Made by a program: the position numbers and the translations under genes
NCBI GenBank assembly: GCA_023433305.1
Contig: JAEZCZ010000034.1
Coordinates: 1-27,722 of the forward strand
Direction: 5' to 3'
DNA length: 27,722 bases
Origin: Pseudomonadota bacterium
GTDB lineage: Bacteria; Pseudomonadota; Alphaproteobacteria; Sphingomonadales; Sphingomonadaceae
Notes under the pieces: model-generated
The model's input: only the letters and a program-made list of their open reading frames with translations
The model's database searches: none
What the model was told of the DNA's origin: nothing
In this document: in pieces, positions 1 through 9,183 of the stretch
Layout: the number at the start of each line of letters is the position of its first letter
Position numbering within the stretch: position 1 is the first letter of the stretch

Positions 1-1
1 A

Positions 2-1804
2 CAATGGAGCGCTTACTCGCGCGGCGCCGCCGAACTTCCCCCGATGGGTTGGAACAGCTGGAACGCATTCGCGCTGGACATCAGCGAGGCAAAGCTTCTT
101 GGCTCGGCCGAAGCGATCGTCAAATCCGGCCTCGCGGCTAAGGGTTACCGCTATATCAATATCGATGAAGGCTGGTGGGCGAGGCGCGGCGCCGATGGGC
201 GTCTGGTGATCCGCAGCGACAAGTTCCCGTCCGCCCGGCTTGCAGACGGGCGGACCAGCTTTCGCCCGCTCACGGACCAGCTTCATGCCATGGGCCTGAA
301 AGCTGGCATCTATTCGGATATCGGCCGCAACAGCTGCGGCCAGATCCATAGCGACGACAAGGCCAATCTCCCTAGCGGCACCGTCGCGGAACGCGAGGTC
401 GGCCTTTACGGTCATGTCGAGCAGGATATTGCCCTGTACTTCGGCGAATGGGGCTTCGACCTGATCAAGGTAGATGCATGCGGTATTCGCGGTCTCGCCG
501 ATGACGCACCCAAGGTGCTCTCCGGAGAGTTCCGGGCCCTTCCACCACTAGTCGACAGCGGATCGCTGGGGCGCACGGACATCGCTGCCACTAAGGCGCT
601 CTATGCTCAGGTGCGGGAGGCGTTGGAGCGCACAAATCCGGACGATGATTTCGTCTTCTCGCTTTGCCTGTGGGGCGCTGCGGATGTCCGCTCGTGGGCG
701 CACGAGATGGCGAACATGTCACGTACCAGCGAAGACATCTTTCCCATCTGGGGGCGAATGCTCCACAACATGGATACCGCGATCCGCCGGCCGCTCTACG
801 CGCATCCAGGTTCGTGGAACGATCCTGACATGCTGTATATCGGCGCGGGCGATTTCGATGCCCGACACCTGACTGAGGCGCGCTCGCATTTCAGCCTTTG
901 GGCGATGCTCAATGCGCCGCTCATCATCGGCTACGACTTGCGGACTGCGGCACCCGAATTGATGGAAATATTGGGCAATGAAGAGATCATCGCCCTGAAC
1001 CAGGATCCCGCCGGGAACCAGGCCGTGCTCGCCTATGACTCGAGCGATGTGAACATCTTGGTGAAGACGCTGGCCAGCGGCGAAAAGGCCGTCGCCGTGC
1101 TCAATCGAACCTCGCACCCACTTTCTGCCACGCTTACCGCGAGCCATCTGAAGTTCACCGCCGATTCCGATATTGTCCTTATCGATCTGTGGAGTGGAGA
1201 AGAACGGCAGTTCCGCGACCGGCAGGACCTGGAACTGGCGCCGCGCGAGACGCTGGTGTTTCGCGCCAGTGGGACGCGGGCGCTTGCAGACGGTTCGTAT
1301 CTTTCCGAGATGCCCGGCAGCGTGAACCCAGCGGTCGACGGCGTCATCGCGCCGCAAGCCGACCCAATGGTGCATCGCTCCATCCTCCCGTGGGTGGGAA
1401 CTCGAGTATCGCGCGAAGGCCCGCGCTACGGCGGCTGGGGCGGCGCGCAGGCGGACAGCACGCCCTATTCGCAGCAACTCGCCATCGCCGGCCGCAGCTT
1501 CGATACGGGGATTGGGGTTCTCGCCAACTCGCGGCTCGAAGTGCGCAACGCTGGGTACCGGCGTTTCAACGCATTGGTAGGTGTAGACGATTCCGCGCGC
1601 GATCGGAGCCAACCCGTGACATTCGAAGTCTACGCAGATGGCCGTCTTGTCGCCCGTTCACCCGCGATGCGTTTCGGCGACGAACCTGCCGCACTCGACG
1701 CCGATGTAGCCGGCGCAAGACTGGTCGAGCTGGTTGCGCGGACCGCCGAGCGAGCACGATTCCCCGACCCCGTCACCTGGGCAGAAGCCGCTTTGCGGCG
1801 GTAG
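2..1804 (+). CDS. GH27 alpha-galactosidase with C-terminal NPCBM domain, 5' end cut by window edge
   Basis: A glycoside hydrolase of family GH27 (clan GH-D), expected to release terminal alpha-galactose by a retaining mechanism. The reading frame is open to the left edge, so the true start and any signal peptide lie outside the window. Numbering from the methionine at base 44, the family hallmark MGWNSWN opens the catalytic barrel. The nucleophile is Asp144 in KVDACG and the acid/base is Asp231 in SRTSEDI. WNDPDML follows, and the stretch around residues 150-190 looks like an insertion. A beta-sandwich domain follows the barrel, and residues about 445-586 match NPCBM, a putative carbohydrate-binding module (GIGVLANS, VGVDD). 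The gene converges on the esterase at 1887. GH27 also includes alpha-N-acetylgalactosaminidases and beta-L-arabinopyranosidases, so the family is firm but the substrate is not. No regulatory site is visible. Confidence 0.93.
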   Translation, partial: QWSAYSRGAAELPPMGWNSWNAFALDISEAKLLGSAEAIVKSGLAAKGYRYINIDEGWWARRGADGRLVIRSDKFPSARLADGRTSFRPLTDQLHAMGLKAGIYSDIGRNSCGQIHSDDKANLPSGTVAEREVGLYGHVEQDIALYFGEWGFDLIKVDACGIRGLADDAPKVLSGEFRALPPLVDSGSLGRTDIAATKALYAQVREALERTNPDDDFVFSLCLWGAADVRSWAHEMANMSRTSEDIFPIWGRMLHNMDTAIRRPLYAHPGSWNDPDMLYIGAGDFDARHLTEARSHFSLWAMLNAPLIIGYDLRTAAPELMEILGNEEIIALNQDPAGNQAVLAYDSSDVNILVKTLASGEKAVAVLNRTSHPLSATLTASHLKFTADSDIVLIDLWSGEERQFRDRQDLELAPRETLVFRASGTRALADGSYLSEMPGSVNPAVDGVIAPQADPMVHRSILPWVGTRVSREGPRYGGWGGAQADSTPYSQQLAIAGRSFDTGIGVLANSRLEVRNAGYRRFNALVGVDDSARDRSQPVTFEVYADGRLVARSPAMRFGDEPAALDADVAGARLVELVARTAERARFPDPVTWAEAALRR

Positions 1805-1886
1805 AAGCGAACTCGAAGGCGCTGACGTGGCACGCGGCATTCACCGCGAACTCGTCCGCTCATCGATAAGACCAACCTCTCTCGCT

Positions 1887-2813
1887 TCAATCGCGTTCGC
1901 TGGGAATGAACCCTTTCTCTCGCATCCAGTCGAACAGCCGATCTCCCCAAAGCGACACGCGCATGGAGAAATTCGGCACATCGTACATATGGAGTTCGAC
2001 GGGCTTCTCAGCATCCTTCCACATTTGCGAAAGGGCTAAGAGGCCGTCCGTTACCGGCCCGTGCGGTGTTTCCGTCACCAGGAAGAGCGGCGGCGCTTCC
2101 GTGGGAACAGTGACGTCCTGGAGCGCCGGTCCGAAGATCGAAACGATGAAATCGGGCGTCGCTCCGGCGTCGTTGGCCATCAGGGCACCGAATGCGACGC
2201 CGCCGCCCGCGGACGTTCCGATCATCCCGACGCGATCGGGATCGATATTCCATTCGGCTGCCCGCGCTCGCGTCAACCGGAGCGCCTGTTGCCCGTCCAA
2301 GACAGCCAGACGCAAGACCTCCGCCAACACCGCGTCCCCGGGTGCAGGATTGGCGTTCGCGTTGCGGATCTCGAGCTTGGGGAAGCGCATCGGCGGGGCA
2401 TTCGCCGGACGCGGCGATGAAGCGGCGGCGATCTCCTTCTCGGAGAGCTGCCGCGTGCGGTATTCGCTCAGGATGACCGCTACGCCTTCCGCGATGAAGC
2501 GCTCGATCGTCGCGCGCGTATCCTCGCCTATGCCGAGAACTCTCAGACCTCCGCCGGGCAGCATCACCACGGCTGCGCCTGTCGCCCGTGCGGGATCGGG
2601 CAAGTAGACTTCGATCTTGGGGTCGACGACGTTGTACCGTGACTCGTCGTCTCCTTGCCGAACGACGGAGTAAGGCTGCTTCCAGTCTTCCGCTCCCGGG
2701 GCCGGGCCTTCGTACAGCCGACCCGACCAATCCTGCGCGGTCGCGGGCGCGGAGAACGACGCCAAGGTCGCAGCGAAAGACAGGGTGCCGAGGACGCGCC
2801 GTAGCTGAAACAT
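1887..2813 (-). CDS. Secreted alpha/beta hydrolase (esterase/acetyl xylan esterase-like) with atypical active site
   Basis: A 308-residue alpha/beta hydrolase resembling the BD-FAE/acetyl xylan esterase group. It has a signal peptide (residues 1-27, ending ATAQ), so it acts outside the cytoplasm. The oxyanion-hole motif LPGGG is at 85-89 and the nucleophile elbow GTSAGG carries Ser201. Two catalytic elements are missing. Where relatives carry the HGF catalytic histidine motif, this protein reads VPNF (279-282), and the usual acid-residue loop reads TETPHGPV. It may therefore have lost the classic triad or use substitutes such as Glu248 or His251. It is the last gene of a minus-strand operon, 5 bases after the tannase stop, which suggests a joint role in trimming esters. 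The fold is certain, the activity is not. Confidence 0.85.
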   Translation of the reverse strand: MFQLRRVLGTLSFAATLASFSAPATAQDWSGRLYEGPAPGAEDWKQPYSVVRQGDDESRYNVVDPKIEVYLPDPARATGAAVVMLPGGGLRVLGIGEDTRATIERFIAEGVAVILSEYRTRQLSEKEIAAASSPRPANAPPMRFPKLEIRNANANPAPGDAVLAEVLRLAVLDGQQALRLTRARAAEWNIDPDRVGMIGTSAGGGVAFGALMANDAGATPDFIVSIFGPALQDVTVPTEAPPLFLVTETPHGPVTDGLLALSQMWKDAEKPVELHMYDVPNFSMRVSLWGDRLFDWMREKGFIPSERD

Positions 2814-2818
2814 TTGGA

Positions 2819-4327
2819 TTACCCTTCCTCACCGATCGGCGGCAACATCAGGCGATGCTGGAGAGCGGCGTCTGCACGGCACGTGTACGAAAGCGCGTCA
2901 CCGACCGGACCCACTCCGTCGTAGCGCGCGGAAAAGGGAAACGGACATAAGGCGCGCGTGAAGGCTTGCCGACCGTCCGTGATCTTCGCTGCCACAAGCC
3001 GATCCGGAGCCTGCCCTTCCTCGACCCAGCGGATGAGGGCCCACAATATGTCGCGAGCAGGGTCCCCGGGCCATGCCGGATGGCCCGATCCACCGAACGA
3101 GTCCGCTCCGGGGCCGCCGGCACAGTGATACATCCCTGGCACCATGAACAACCGGACCGAGTGCGCGAGAGCCTCGAGGCCGCCGTTCGCGGCAGCGGCC
3201 GCGGCGTAGTAGTCGACGGTCGGATCGGCATTGGTCGATGGGTCCGCCCAACCTTGGTACAGGATGGCCTTTCGGCCCGACTGGATGAAAGGCGCAAGGT
3301 TGACCCGGTCCGCACGCAACTCCGGCATCATGCGATTTGCCGCCGCAAGGTCCGCGCTTCGACGGAATGAGCCTTCATCCCATAGGGGGTCGCCGTAAAC
3401 GCCGTCCGCCCACATGGCTCGCAACAATGGCGAAGGAGGCCCCGGGCGCGTACGGACGCCGGGTTGCAGCCCGCGGTCCATGGCTCGGCCCTGCTCATTC
3501 GGCATCGGTCCTATGATCGTGTCGAGCAGAGCAACCTTGTCGGGAGAGAGGCACTGGCGCCCTTGACCCGACCGGCACAGCAACTGGCGCGTTTCGAAAC
3601 GGCAGCGCAGCGGGTTTTCGATAATCCCGTCAGCGACTCCATCGAGCCGGTCGCACTGTCGCACGACTGCGGTCTCGTAAAGATTCCAATCTTCGGCGGT
3701 GAGCGGCGAGGAGGAGTCTTTTTGCAGCAAGGCAGACCACATCATGCGAACGGACTGCAACGGCATGTACGGCCCCGGCGCGCCCGCCACGACCCCGTCG
3801 TAGTCGAGCGGATAGAGCTGCATTTCCTTGAGCGCCTGGCGCCCGCCGCCGGAACAGCCGAGGAAGTAGCTGCGCTCGACGGAGCGACCATAGAAGCCCG
3901 CCGTCAACGCCTTGGCGGCCTGCGCGGTCAGGTGCACGGCACGATGCTCGTAATCCTGCCGCGCCTTGGGATCGGCCATCCATCTGGCCTGGCTTCGTTT
4001 GTGGCCGCTGTCGGTCGAAACGACCGCAAAACCCTCGCTCACGCGGCGGCTCGTGTCGGTATAGTTATACACACCGGCATCGCCGCCCACGCCCGCGCCA
4101 AGCAGGCGGCCATTCCACGCTTCAGGAAGCCAGAGCTCGAACCCGATATTGTCCTCGATGGTGCCTTCTACTCTGCACAGCCGAGCGTCGACGTGATCGG
4201 ATTGGTAGGGGCCTTCCACCTGCGGCCGCCAATCCGCGTCGATAACCGGGGTGGCGGACGTGACCACCACCCCGTCGGCATGGGCGCCGGCCAGCAGAGC
4301 ACAGGCCGCCAGCACCCCGCTCATCAT
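2819..4327 (-). CDS. Tannase/feruloyl esterase family hydrolase
   Basis: A 502-residue protein of the tannase/feruloyl esterase family (PF07519), which hydrolyses esters of phenolic acids such as gallate or ferulate. The family's CS-D-HC signature is complete: Cys158-Ser159 in GCSGGG, Asp362 in GWADPSTN and His401-Cys402 in PGMYHCAGG. In known members the two cysteines form a disulfide that joins Ser and His. The calcium-binding loop CDRLDGVADGII is at 225-236. A short hydrophobic N-terminus (residues 4-17, ending GAHADG) looks like a signal peptide. The start ATG overlaps the stop of the TonB-dependent receptor by one base (TGATG), so the two are probably translationally coupled. A second ATG follows at once. 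Family very sure; tannin, feruloyl or other aryl ester substrate is open. Confidence 0.95.
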   Translation of the reverse strand: MMSGVLAACALLAGAHADGVVVTSATPVIDADWRPQVEGPYQSDHVDARLCRVEGTIEDNIGFELWLPEAWNGRLLGAGVGGDAGVYNYTDTSRRVSEGFAVVSTDSGHKRSQARWMADPKARQDYEHRAVHLTAQAAKALTAGFYGRSVERSYFLGCSGGGRQALKEMQLYPLDYDGVVAGAPGPYMPLQSVRMMWSALLQKDSSSPLTAEDWNLYETAVVRQCDRLDGVADGIIENPLRCRFETRQLLCRSGQGRQCLSPDKVALLDTIIGPMPNEQGRAMDRGLQPGVRTRPGPPSPLLRAMWADGVYGDPLWDEGSFRRSADLAAANRMMPELRADRVNLAPFIQSGRKAILYQGWADPSTNADPTVDYYAAAAAANGGLEALAHSVRLFMVPGMYHCAGGPGADSFGGSGHPAWPGDPARDILWALIRWVEEGQAPDRLVAAKITDGRQAFTRALCPFPFSARYDGVGPVGDALSYTCRADAALQHRLMLPPIGEEG

Positions 4328-6987
4328 CAGAACTTCGCCCGCGCGGTGAACCGGAAAATGCGAGGCAATGCGTTCGCCGCATGCGGATCGTATCCGAAGT
4401 TCGTGTCGACGAACGGGGGATCGCGGTCGAACAGGTTGCGCACCTCGCCGGCGAAGGTCAGCGTTTCGTTCACGTCGAAGCCGACGAACAGATCGAAGGT
4501 GTCGAGCGCCGCAACGTCTTGCGCCGGTGTAACCGTCGTGTTCTGGTAACCCGAGAGGTGGTTCCAGATCAGGCGTGTACGCATCTTACCGTAAGCTATC
4601 CCTGCATCGGCTTGCATGCGGAACTTCTGCGGGAACGCGATGGTGTTGAGCACGTCGGCGAAGCCGGCACCCGGCACGGCCTCGAAGTCGTATTTGAGGA
4701 AATAACTCCCGTTAACCCCGGCATCGAGGCGCCAGTCGCCCCACTCCCAGCGATAGGCCGCCTGGAAATCGATACCGTTGACTTTCGAGGTGCCGAGATT
4801 CTGGCGCCGACCATCCGCGATGAACTGAACAACACCGGTCGACACGCTCGGGTTGTTGATCGGCAGGCCCGAGTTTCGCAGCGCATCGATCTCTGCCTGG
4901 GTAGGCGCGAGGTTCCTGAAGGCGGTATAGAGGGGGTTGGTCAACAGACCCGGAGTACCTCGCAAGGCCTGGATCTGGTTCTCATAGTTGACGTCGAAAT
5001 AGGTGATCTCAGCGTTGAAGCCAGGCAGAGCGACGGGCTGCAACTGTGCGCCGACCGACCACGTCGTCGCCGTTTCCGGCTCGAGGTCGGGGTTTCCGCC
5101 AGCGATGCCGATGCCGGTCAGGTTGCCCGCGGGGCCAGGAAGTGTGTCGTAATAGAGGCCAGCGCCGCCTGCGACGGTCGACACTTCCGTGAACGTGGGT
5201 GCGCGGAACGAAGTGCCGTAACTGCCCCTCAGGCGTAAGCCGCGAACCGGCTCGTAAGTGACGCCGATCTTGGGGTTCGATGTCTCCCCGAAATCGCTGT
5301 ATTTCTCCCAGCGACCCGCCAGTGAAATAGACAGTTCCTGCAGTCCCGGCTGAGCATTGCCGGCGCCGAAGACAGGAATGAACAGCTCGCCGAACACCGC
5401 CTTGACGTTGCGAGAGCCAGACGCGCCCGTGTGGCGCTGGTTGGCGCTGGTTCCGGTCACGAGATCGGTGAATGTCCATTCCCGGCGGTATTCGCCACCT
5501 GCCGCAAACCGCAGTTTGCCCCCGGGCAACTCGACCAACGAGCCATCGATCTGAAGGTTGGCCACATCGAGTTTGGTGGCGCCGATGATGATGAAGTAGT
5601 TGTCGATCAGGCGCGCCAAAGTCGCCGGATTGTTGGGCCCTCCGAAAACATTGAGCGCCGTCGCTGGATCGGGATCGGCCAGTGCCTCCGCCAAGGCGGC
5701 ACCGTTGATGCCGTTGTTCCGGCGGTCCGCGACGTCTTCGGATTCGCCGTGCGCATAGTAGAACGTGCCTTCGACATCTCCGAAAAGCTGCGCCTCGATC
5801 CCACCTGTGACGTTCCAGGACTCGGACCAGAAATCGTTCGAAAGCTCGCCGTAGTCCGGGAACATCGACCACTGCACCGTTACCGACGTGGCGCCCGGAA
5901 TCGGACTTACAAAGAACGGATTGGTATCAGGGACCACCGCCGTCGTGTTCGCGATGGATGGAATCGAACCGTCACGATGCGAATAGAAGCCATCGGCGAA
6001 GATCCGCACGCGGTTACCCAGGTCCTGCGAAGCGGCAGCGACCACGCTCTTGCGCTCCTGCTCCGGGATAACGGCATCGCCGCCCAGAGCATTATAAAAG
6101 CACCGATTGTTCGTTCCCGGCACGAGGGCGGCCGCGGTTGCCGGTGTCACGCCCCCTTCGGGAATGGCATATGTCGTGCCTCCCGCCACGATAGTGCCGG
6201 GATCGCAGAAGGTCGTCCGCAGGTCGCGGCCGCCCCGTGCGACATTGTCTTGCTGATACCAAGGCAAGTCGCCAGCGAGCAACGCGTCGTTGCGTACATA
6301 TTCGCCCGCGATCATCGCAGAGCCGGTGCTCCAGGTCTTGCCGAAGATGGCTGCCGCCTGTTGCTCGTCGTATCCGCTGCTGTCGCTGAATCCGGCGCGT
6401 GCGCTGACTTCAACTCCGTCGAAGTCCTTGCGCAGGATGAAGTTGACCACGCCCGCGATGGCGTCGGAGCCATAGATGGCCGAAGCCCCATCGGCGACGA
6501 CCTCGACGCGGCTCAACGCGATCGTGGGAATGACCGAGGGGTCGGTGAACTGGCCCTGCGTCCCTTGGGGCGGGAAGCGCTTCCCGTCATAGAGCAACAG
6601 CGTCGCGGTATTGCCGAGGCCGCGCAAGTTGATGCCCGAGCTTCGCGTGGCGTTGGCGGCTCCGTTTTGGGCCGAACCTCCATTCGGGTTCGCGCCCAGC
6701 GTCACGACTTGCGGAACGCGGCGAAGGAGGTCGGCGGTGGATTGGACGGGCTCTTCTTCGATCCGCTCGCGATCGATCGCAATGACGTTCGATCCGACTG
6801 CCGACACGCCCCTGATGCGCGATCCGGTCACGACGATCTGCCCGGCGTCCGAAGCCGCAGCGTCCTGCTCTTGCTCAGTCTGCACGGCGTCCTGCGCCCA
6901 GGCGGGTGCACTGATCGCCAACGCCAACGCGCCCAGCCCCGAACGAGCTCGCCACGACACGCGCATTTTCCTCACGGATTCTGACAT
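4327..6987 (-). CDS. TonB-dependent outer-membrane receptor
   Basis: An 886-residue TonB-dependent receptor that would carry a substrate across the outer membrane using energy from TonB-ExbBD. The signal peptide (1-32) ends APAWAQ. A TonB-box-like stretch (IVVTGSRI, 51-58) leads into the plug domain (about 60-185), with INLRGLGN (119-126), LYDGKRFPP and the end motif GVVNFIL. The C-terminus FTARAKF ends in the aromatic residue typical of outer-membrane barrels. The frame is open further upstream, but I chose the ATG at 6987 because GGGGAG lies 7 bases upstream and the signal peptide starts there. Position between a DMT-like inner-membrane protein and a tannase suggests import of a larger ester or glycoside rather than iron. 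No siderophore genes are nearby. The ligand cannot be read from the sequence. Confidence 0.95.
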   Translation of the reverse strand: MSESVRKMRVSWRARSGLGALALAISAPAWAQDAVQTEQEQDAAASDAGQIVVTGSRIRGVSAVGSNVIAIDRERIEEEPVQSTADLLRRVPQVVTLGANPNGGSAQNGAANATRSSGINLRGLGNTATLLLYDGKRFPPQGTQGQFTDPSVIPTIALSRVEVVADGASAIYGSDAIAGVVNFILRKDFDGVEVSARAGFSDSSGYDEQQAAAIFGKTWSTGSAMIAGEYVRNDALLAGDLPWYQQDNVARGGRDLRTTFCDPGTIVAGGTTYAIPEGGVTPATAAALVPGTNNRCFYNALGGDAVIPEQERKSVVAAASQDLGNRVRIFADGFYSHRDGSIPSIANTTAVVPDTNPFFVSPIPGATSVTVQWSMFPDYGELSNDFWSESWNVTGGIEAQLFGDVEGTFYYAHGESEDVADRRNNGINGAALAEALADPDPATALNVFGGPNNPATLARLIDNYFIIIGATKLDVANLQIDGSLVELPGGKLRFAAGGEYRREWTFTDLVTGTSANQRHTGASGSRNVKAVFGELFIPVFGAGNAQPGLQELSISLAGRWEKYSDFGETSNPKIGVTYEPVRGLRLRGSYGTSFRAPTFTEVSTVAGGAGLYYDTLPGPAGNLTGIGIAGGNPDLEPETATTWSVGAQLQPVALPGFNAEITYFDVNYENQIQALRGTPGLLTNPLYTAFRNLAPTQAEIDALRNSGLPINNPSVSTGVVQFIADGRRQNLGTSKVNGIDFQAAYRWEWGDWRLDAGVNGSYFLKYDFEAVPGAGFADVLNTIAFPQKFRMQADAGIAYGKMRTRLIWNHLSGYQNTTVTPAQDVAALDTFDLFVGFDVNETLTFAGEVRNLFDRDPPFVDTNFGYDPHAANALPRIFRFTARAKF

Positions 6988-7036
6988 GAATTTTCTCCCC
7001 ATCGTTCCGCAGATCGCTCTGCGTGTTTCGTCTTGA

Positions 7037-8065
7037 TCAGGTGGTTTCGGCCCTCGCCGGGGTGACGCGTCGCTCCAGCCGAGGCGCCACGGAAAGCAGG
7101 ACAATGGCGGCTATCAGGATCGCCGCACCAATCAGCTCCGCGTTGCGCGGATGCGGCAATCCCCAGAACCAAGCGAGCAGCAGGGCCGCCCCCACGCCCG
7201 CGACAAGGCTCGCGGCGCGTTCGAGCGGCACGCAATAGGCGTTCTCGCGCGAGTCCAGGAGGATGATGATGGACAGCACGGAGACGATCGTCAGGGTTAC
7301 CGCGATCCCGATGATCGGCACGATCACCGGATCGCTCCAGACGCGCACGAAACCCCATTCCAGCTCGCCGGCCTGGCTGCCCAGCCCGCTGGCCGAAAGC
7401 GCCGCCAGCGCCAACACGGAGAGTGGCAGGGCGACGACCTTCTCTTCGACGAAGTACTTGCGGATCGACGCAGGATCGCCGGTCTTGGAGACTTTGGTCA
7501 TCACCGCGAGGCGGATGAAGTAACCCAATGTGTAGAGAATGATCGTGACAATCGCGAGCGGCGGCAGCTTGAGGCCACCTCGGTCGCTCAAGGTGAGGAC
7601 GAGTGCGCCGAGCACCATGACCAGCGCCACCCAGCTCCACCACCGCACACGCCGCCCGAACGCGATGTCGACGATCGGCGCGATGAGCAGGATGTCGCCG
7701 CGCATCAGGAGCTGGATGAACGGGATCGAGACGTTCGTGAACGTGAACGACAGCGGCACCGTAAACAGGATCAGTGCCGTGCCGAAGCCCGAGATGAGGG
7801 TGTAGCGCGTGGGGACCGGCATCCTCGCTCCGCCGACCTGAACCGCGTTCGCATCGCGGTGCCAACCGGTGAGCCAAATGAACAAGTAGGTCAGGACGAG
7901 GTTGATGATCAGTGAAGCCGGCAGCGTCTCAAGGCCGGTTAGCGGGCGGCCCAGCTCGGGATGCGGAGTCGACGTGACCAGCTTCGTGATGATCACGTTC
8001 GGCAGGTACATAAGGAAATACAGGAGCACGAAGCTCTCGAGCGGAAGACGCTCCCATCGGTTCAT
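7037..8065 (-). CDS. DMT-like integral membrane protein, putative transporter
   Basis: A 342-residue polytopic protein with about ten predicted helices (near 11-30, 49-68, 89-108, 112-136, 142-160, 168-190, 209-227, 246-270, 284-302 and 309-328). This number and the overall pattern fit the drug/metabolite transporter (EamA-like) superfamily, though I recognise no diagnostic motif. A charged loop at about 191-208 and an acidic motif LDSRENAY (270-277) stand out. The ATG overlaps the stop of the upstream CapA-like gene as ATGA, so the two are translationally coupled and likely act together. It lies 49 bases before the TonB-dependent receptor, so an inner-membrane transport role for the same substrate is a reasonable inference. 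It could instead be a membrane partner of the CapA-like protein. Confidence 0.75.
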   Translation of the reverse strand: MNRWERLPLESFVLLYFLMYLPNVIITKLVTSTPHPELGRPLTGLETLPASLIINLVLTYLFIWLTGWHRDANAVQVGGARMPVPTRYTLISGFGTALILFTVPLSFTFTNVSIPFIQLLMRGDILLIAPIVDIAFGRRVRWWSWVALVMVLGALVLTLSDRGGLKLPPLAIVTIILYTLGYFIRLAVMTKVSKTGDPASIRKYFVEEKVVALPLSVLALAALSASGLGSQAGELEWGFVRVWSDPVIVPIIGIAVTLTIVSVLSIIILLDSRENAYCVPLERAASLVAGVGAALLLAWFWGLPHPRNAELIGAAILIAAIVLLSVAPRLERRVTPARAETT

Positions 8066-9183
8066 GCCGCCTCTCCTACGTCGACCAGGCCTTCGCTCGA
8101 CTGGAAGCGAGCGTTTAGTCCCGCTTCGCTCGTCACCGCTTCGAGGTAGCTCACGACCTCAGCGTGCTCGGCGGTTCCCCGCGGGGCAAAGCGCGGCACC
8201 GCATCGCGCCCGATGTGGATCGGCAGAATCCCGCAGCGCGCGATCCGCCCCCGTTCGATATGCAGCTTGACCGCCATCGACAGTCGCGAGGCCTTGGGAA
8301 AGTTGTACAGGCTTTCGAAGTCCGGCTCCCACTCCTCGGCGAGGACCCGGATTTCGTTGAAGCTCTTCGACGCCGCGTGCGCCGCATCCATGCGCAGGTC
8401 GGTGGCGAAGTTGCACAGCGAGTAGAACACCGGCTTGCCGGCGATGAACTCCACGCCCTTGAGGATGTGAGCATGGCCCCCGATGATGGCATCGGCTCCG
8501 GCCGCGATCGCCGCCCGAGCCACGGCCCGCTGATAATCGGCGATGACTGCGCGCACGAAATGAATGCCCCAGTGCTGTGAGACTATCACCACGTCCGCGC
8601 TCGCCTTAGCGGCGCGGATGTCGGCTTCCATCGCGGCCAGATCGCCTGGGTGCGGAAAGGTATGGACCCGCGCGGGGGTACCGGGCTGATCGTGTTCGAC
8701 CTGCTCGTAGACCGTGAATGCCCGCATCGGGGCGCAACCCGGCCGTCGTTCGTCGGCCCAATAGGCCTGCGGCAGGATGCTCGAATAGGCGAGCAGCGCC
8801 ACCGTCGTGCCGTCAGGAAGTGTGAAGCGAGCCGGCTTGCGGGCGTCCGCGATGTTCCTTCCCGCCCCGACTACGGTGATGTCCGCCGCTTCGAGGTTGG
8901 CCTTCGTCTCGAAGAAGGCCTCGTTGCCCCAGTCGAGCACGTGGTTTCCAGCCATCGAGATCGCATTGAAGCCGGCCCTTCCGAGCGCCGCGGCGCCATC
9001 GGGGCGCGCAAGCACCGCATGGCGCGCCTGAGGCAGGCGAGTGCCCACCGTGGCGAAGCTCGTTTCGAGCTGCCCGAAAGTGATGTCGGAACCGACAAGC
9101 TCCTCGCGCGTGGCCGCGAAGCACTCGTCATAGTTCTCGCGATCCATCGCCAGATCGCCGACCGCCAGGAACGTCTGGCTCAC
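8062..9183 (-). CDS. CapA-family (PGA_cap) metallophosphatase-like protein
   Basis: A 373-residue member of the CapA/PgsA family (PF09587), which has a calcineurin-like phosphoesterase fold. Metal-site motifs are visible: VGD with Asp10, QLE with Glu40, AGNH at 78-81, HWG at 204-206 and GGHAH at 235-239. In Gram-positive bacteria relatives take part in poly-gamma-glutamate capsule export, but no capB or capC partner is present, and there is no signal peptide or membrane anchor. I chose the GTG at 9183 because it overlaps the P450 stop as GTGA and because the conserved motif starts eight residues later; the longer open frame upstream is overlap. The gene also overlaps the next one as ATGA. Its role in this operon is unknown. 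Phosphoester or amide cleavage are options. Confidence 0.85.
   Translation of the reverse strand: MSQTFLAVGDLAMDRENYDECFAATREELVGSDITFGQLETSFATVGTRLPQARHAVLARPDGAAALGRAGFNAISMAGNHVLDWGNEAFFETKANLEAADITVVGAGRNIADARKPARFTLPDGTTVALLAYSSILPQAYWADERRPGCAPMRAFTVYEQVEHDQPGTPARVHTFPHPGDLAAMEADIRAAKASADVVIVSQHWGIHFVRAVIADYQRAVARAAIAAGADAIIGGHAHILKGVEFIAGKPVFYSLCNFATDLRMDAAHAASKSFNEIRVLAEEWEPDFESLYNFPKASRLSMAVKLHIERGRIARCGILPIHIGRDAVPRFAPRGTAEHAEVVSYLEAVTSEAGLNARFQSSEGLVDVGEAA

Noticed and set aside
6571..6586. Perfect 16-base palindrome CGGGAAGCGCTTCCCG, matching the LacI consensus at 8 of 10 positions
   Set aside because: It lies inside the TonB-dependent receptor and encodes the conserved GKRFP stretch, which explains the sequence. 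A roadblock role is conceivable but unsupported.
5431..6984. A 517-codon open frame on the plus strand opposite the TonB-dependent receptor
   Set aside because: It mirrors a well-supported coding sequence and contains no recognisable domain.
6988..7104. A longer N-terminus for the TonB-dependent receptor
   Set aside because: The extra 39 residues would precede the signal peptide and overlap the DMT-like gene; the ATG at 6987 has a good ribosome-binding site.
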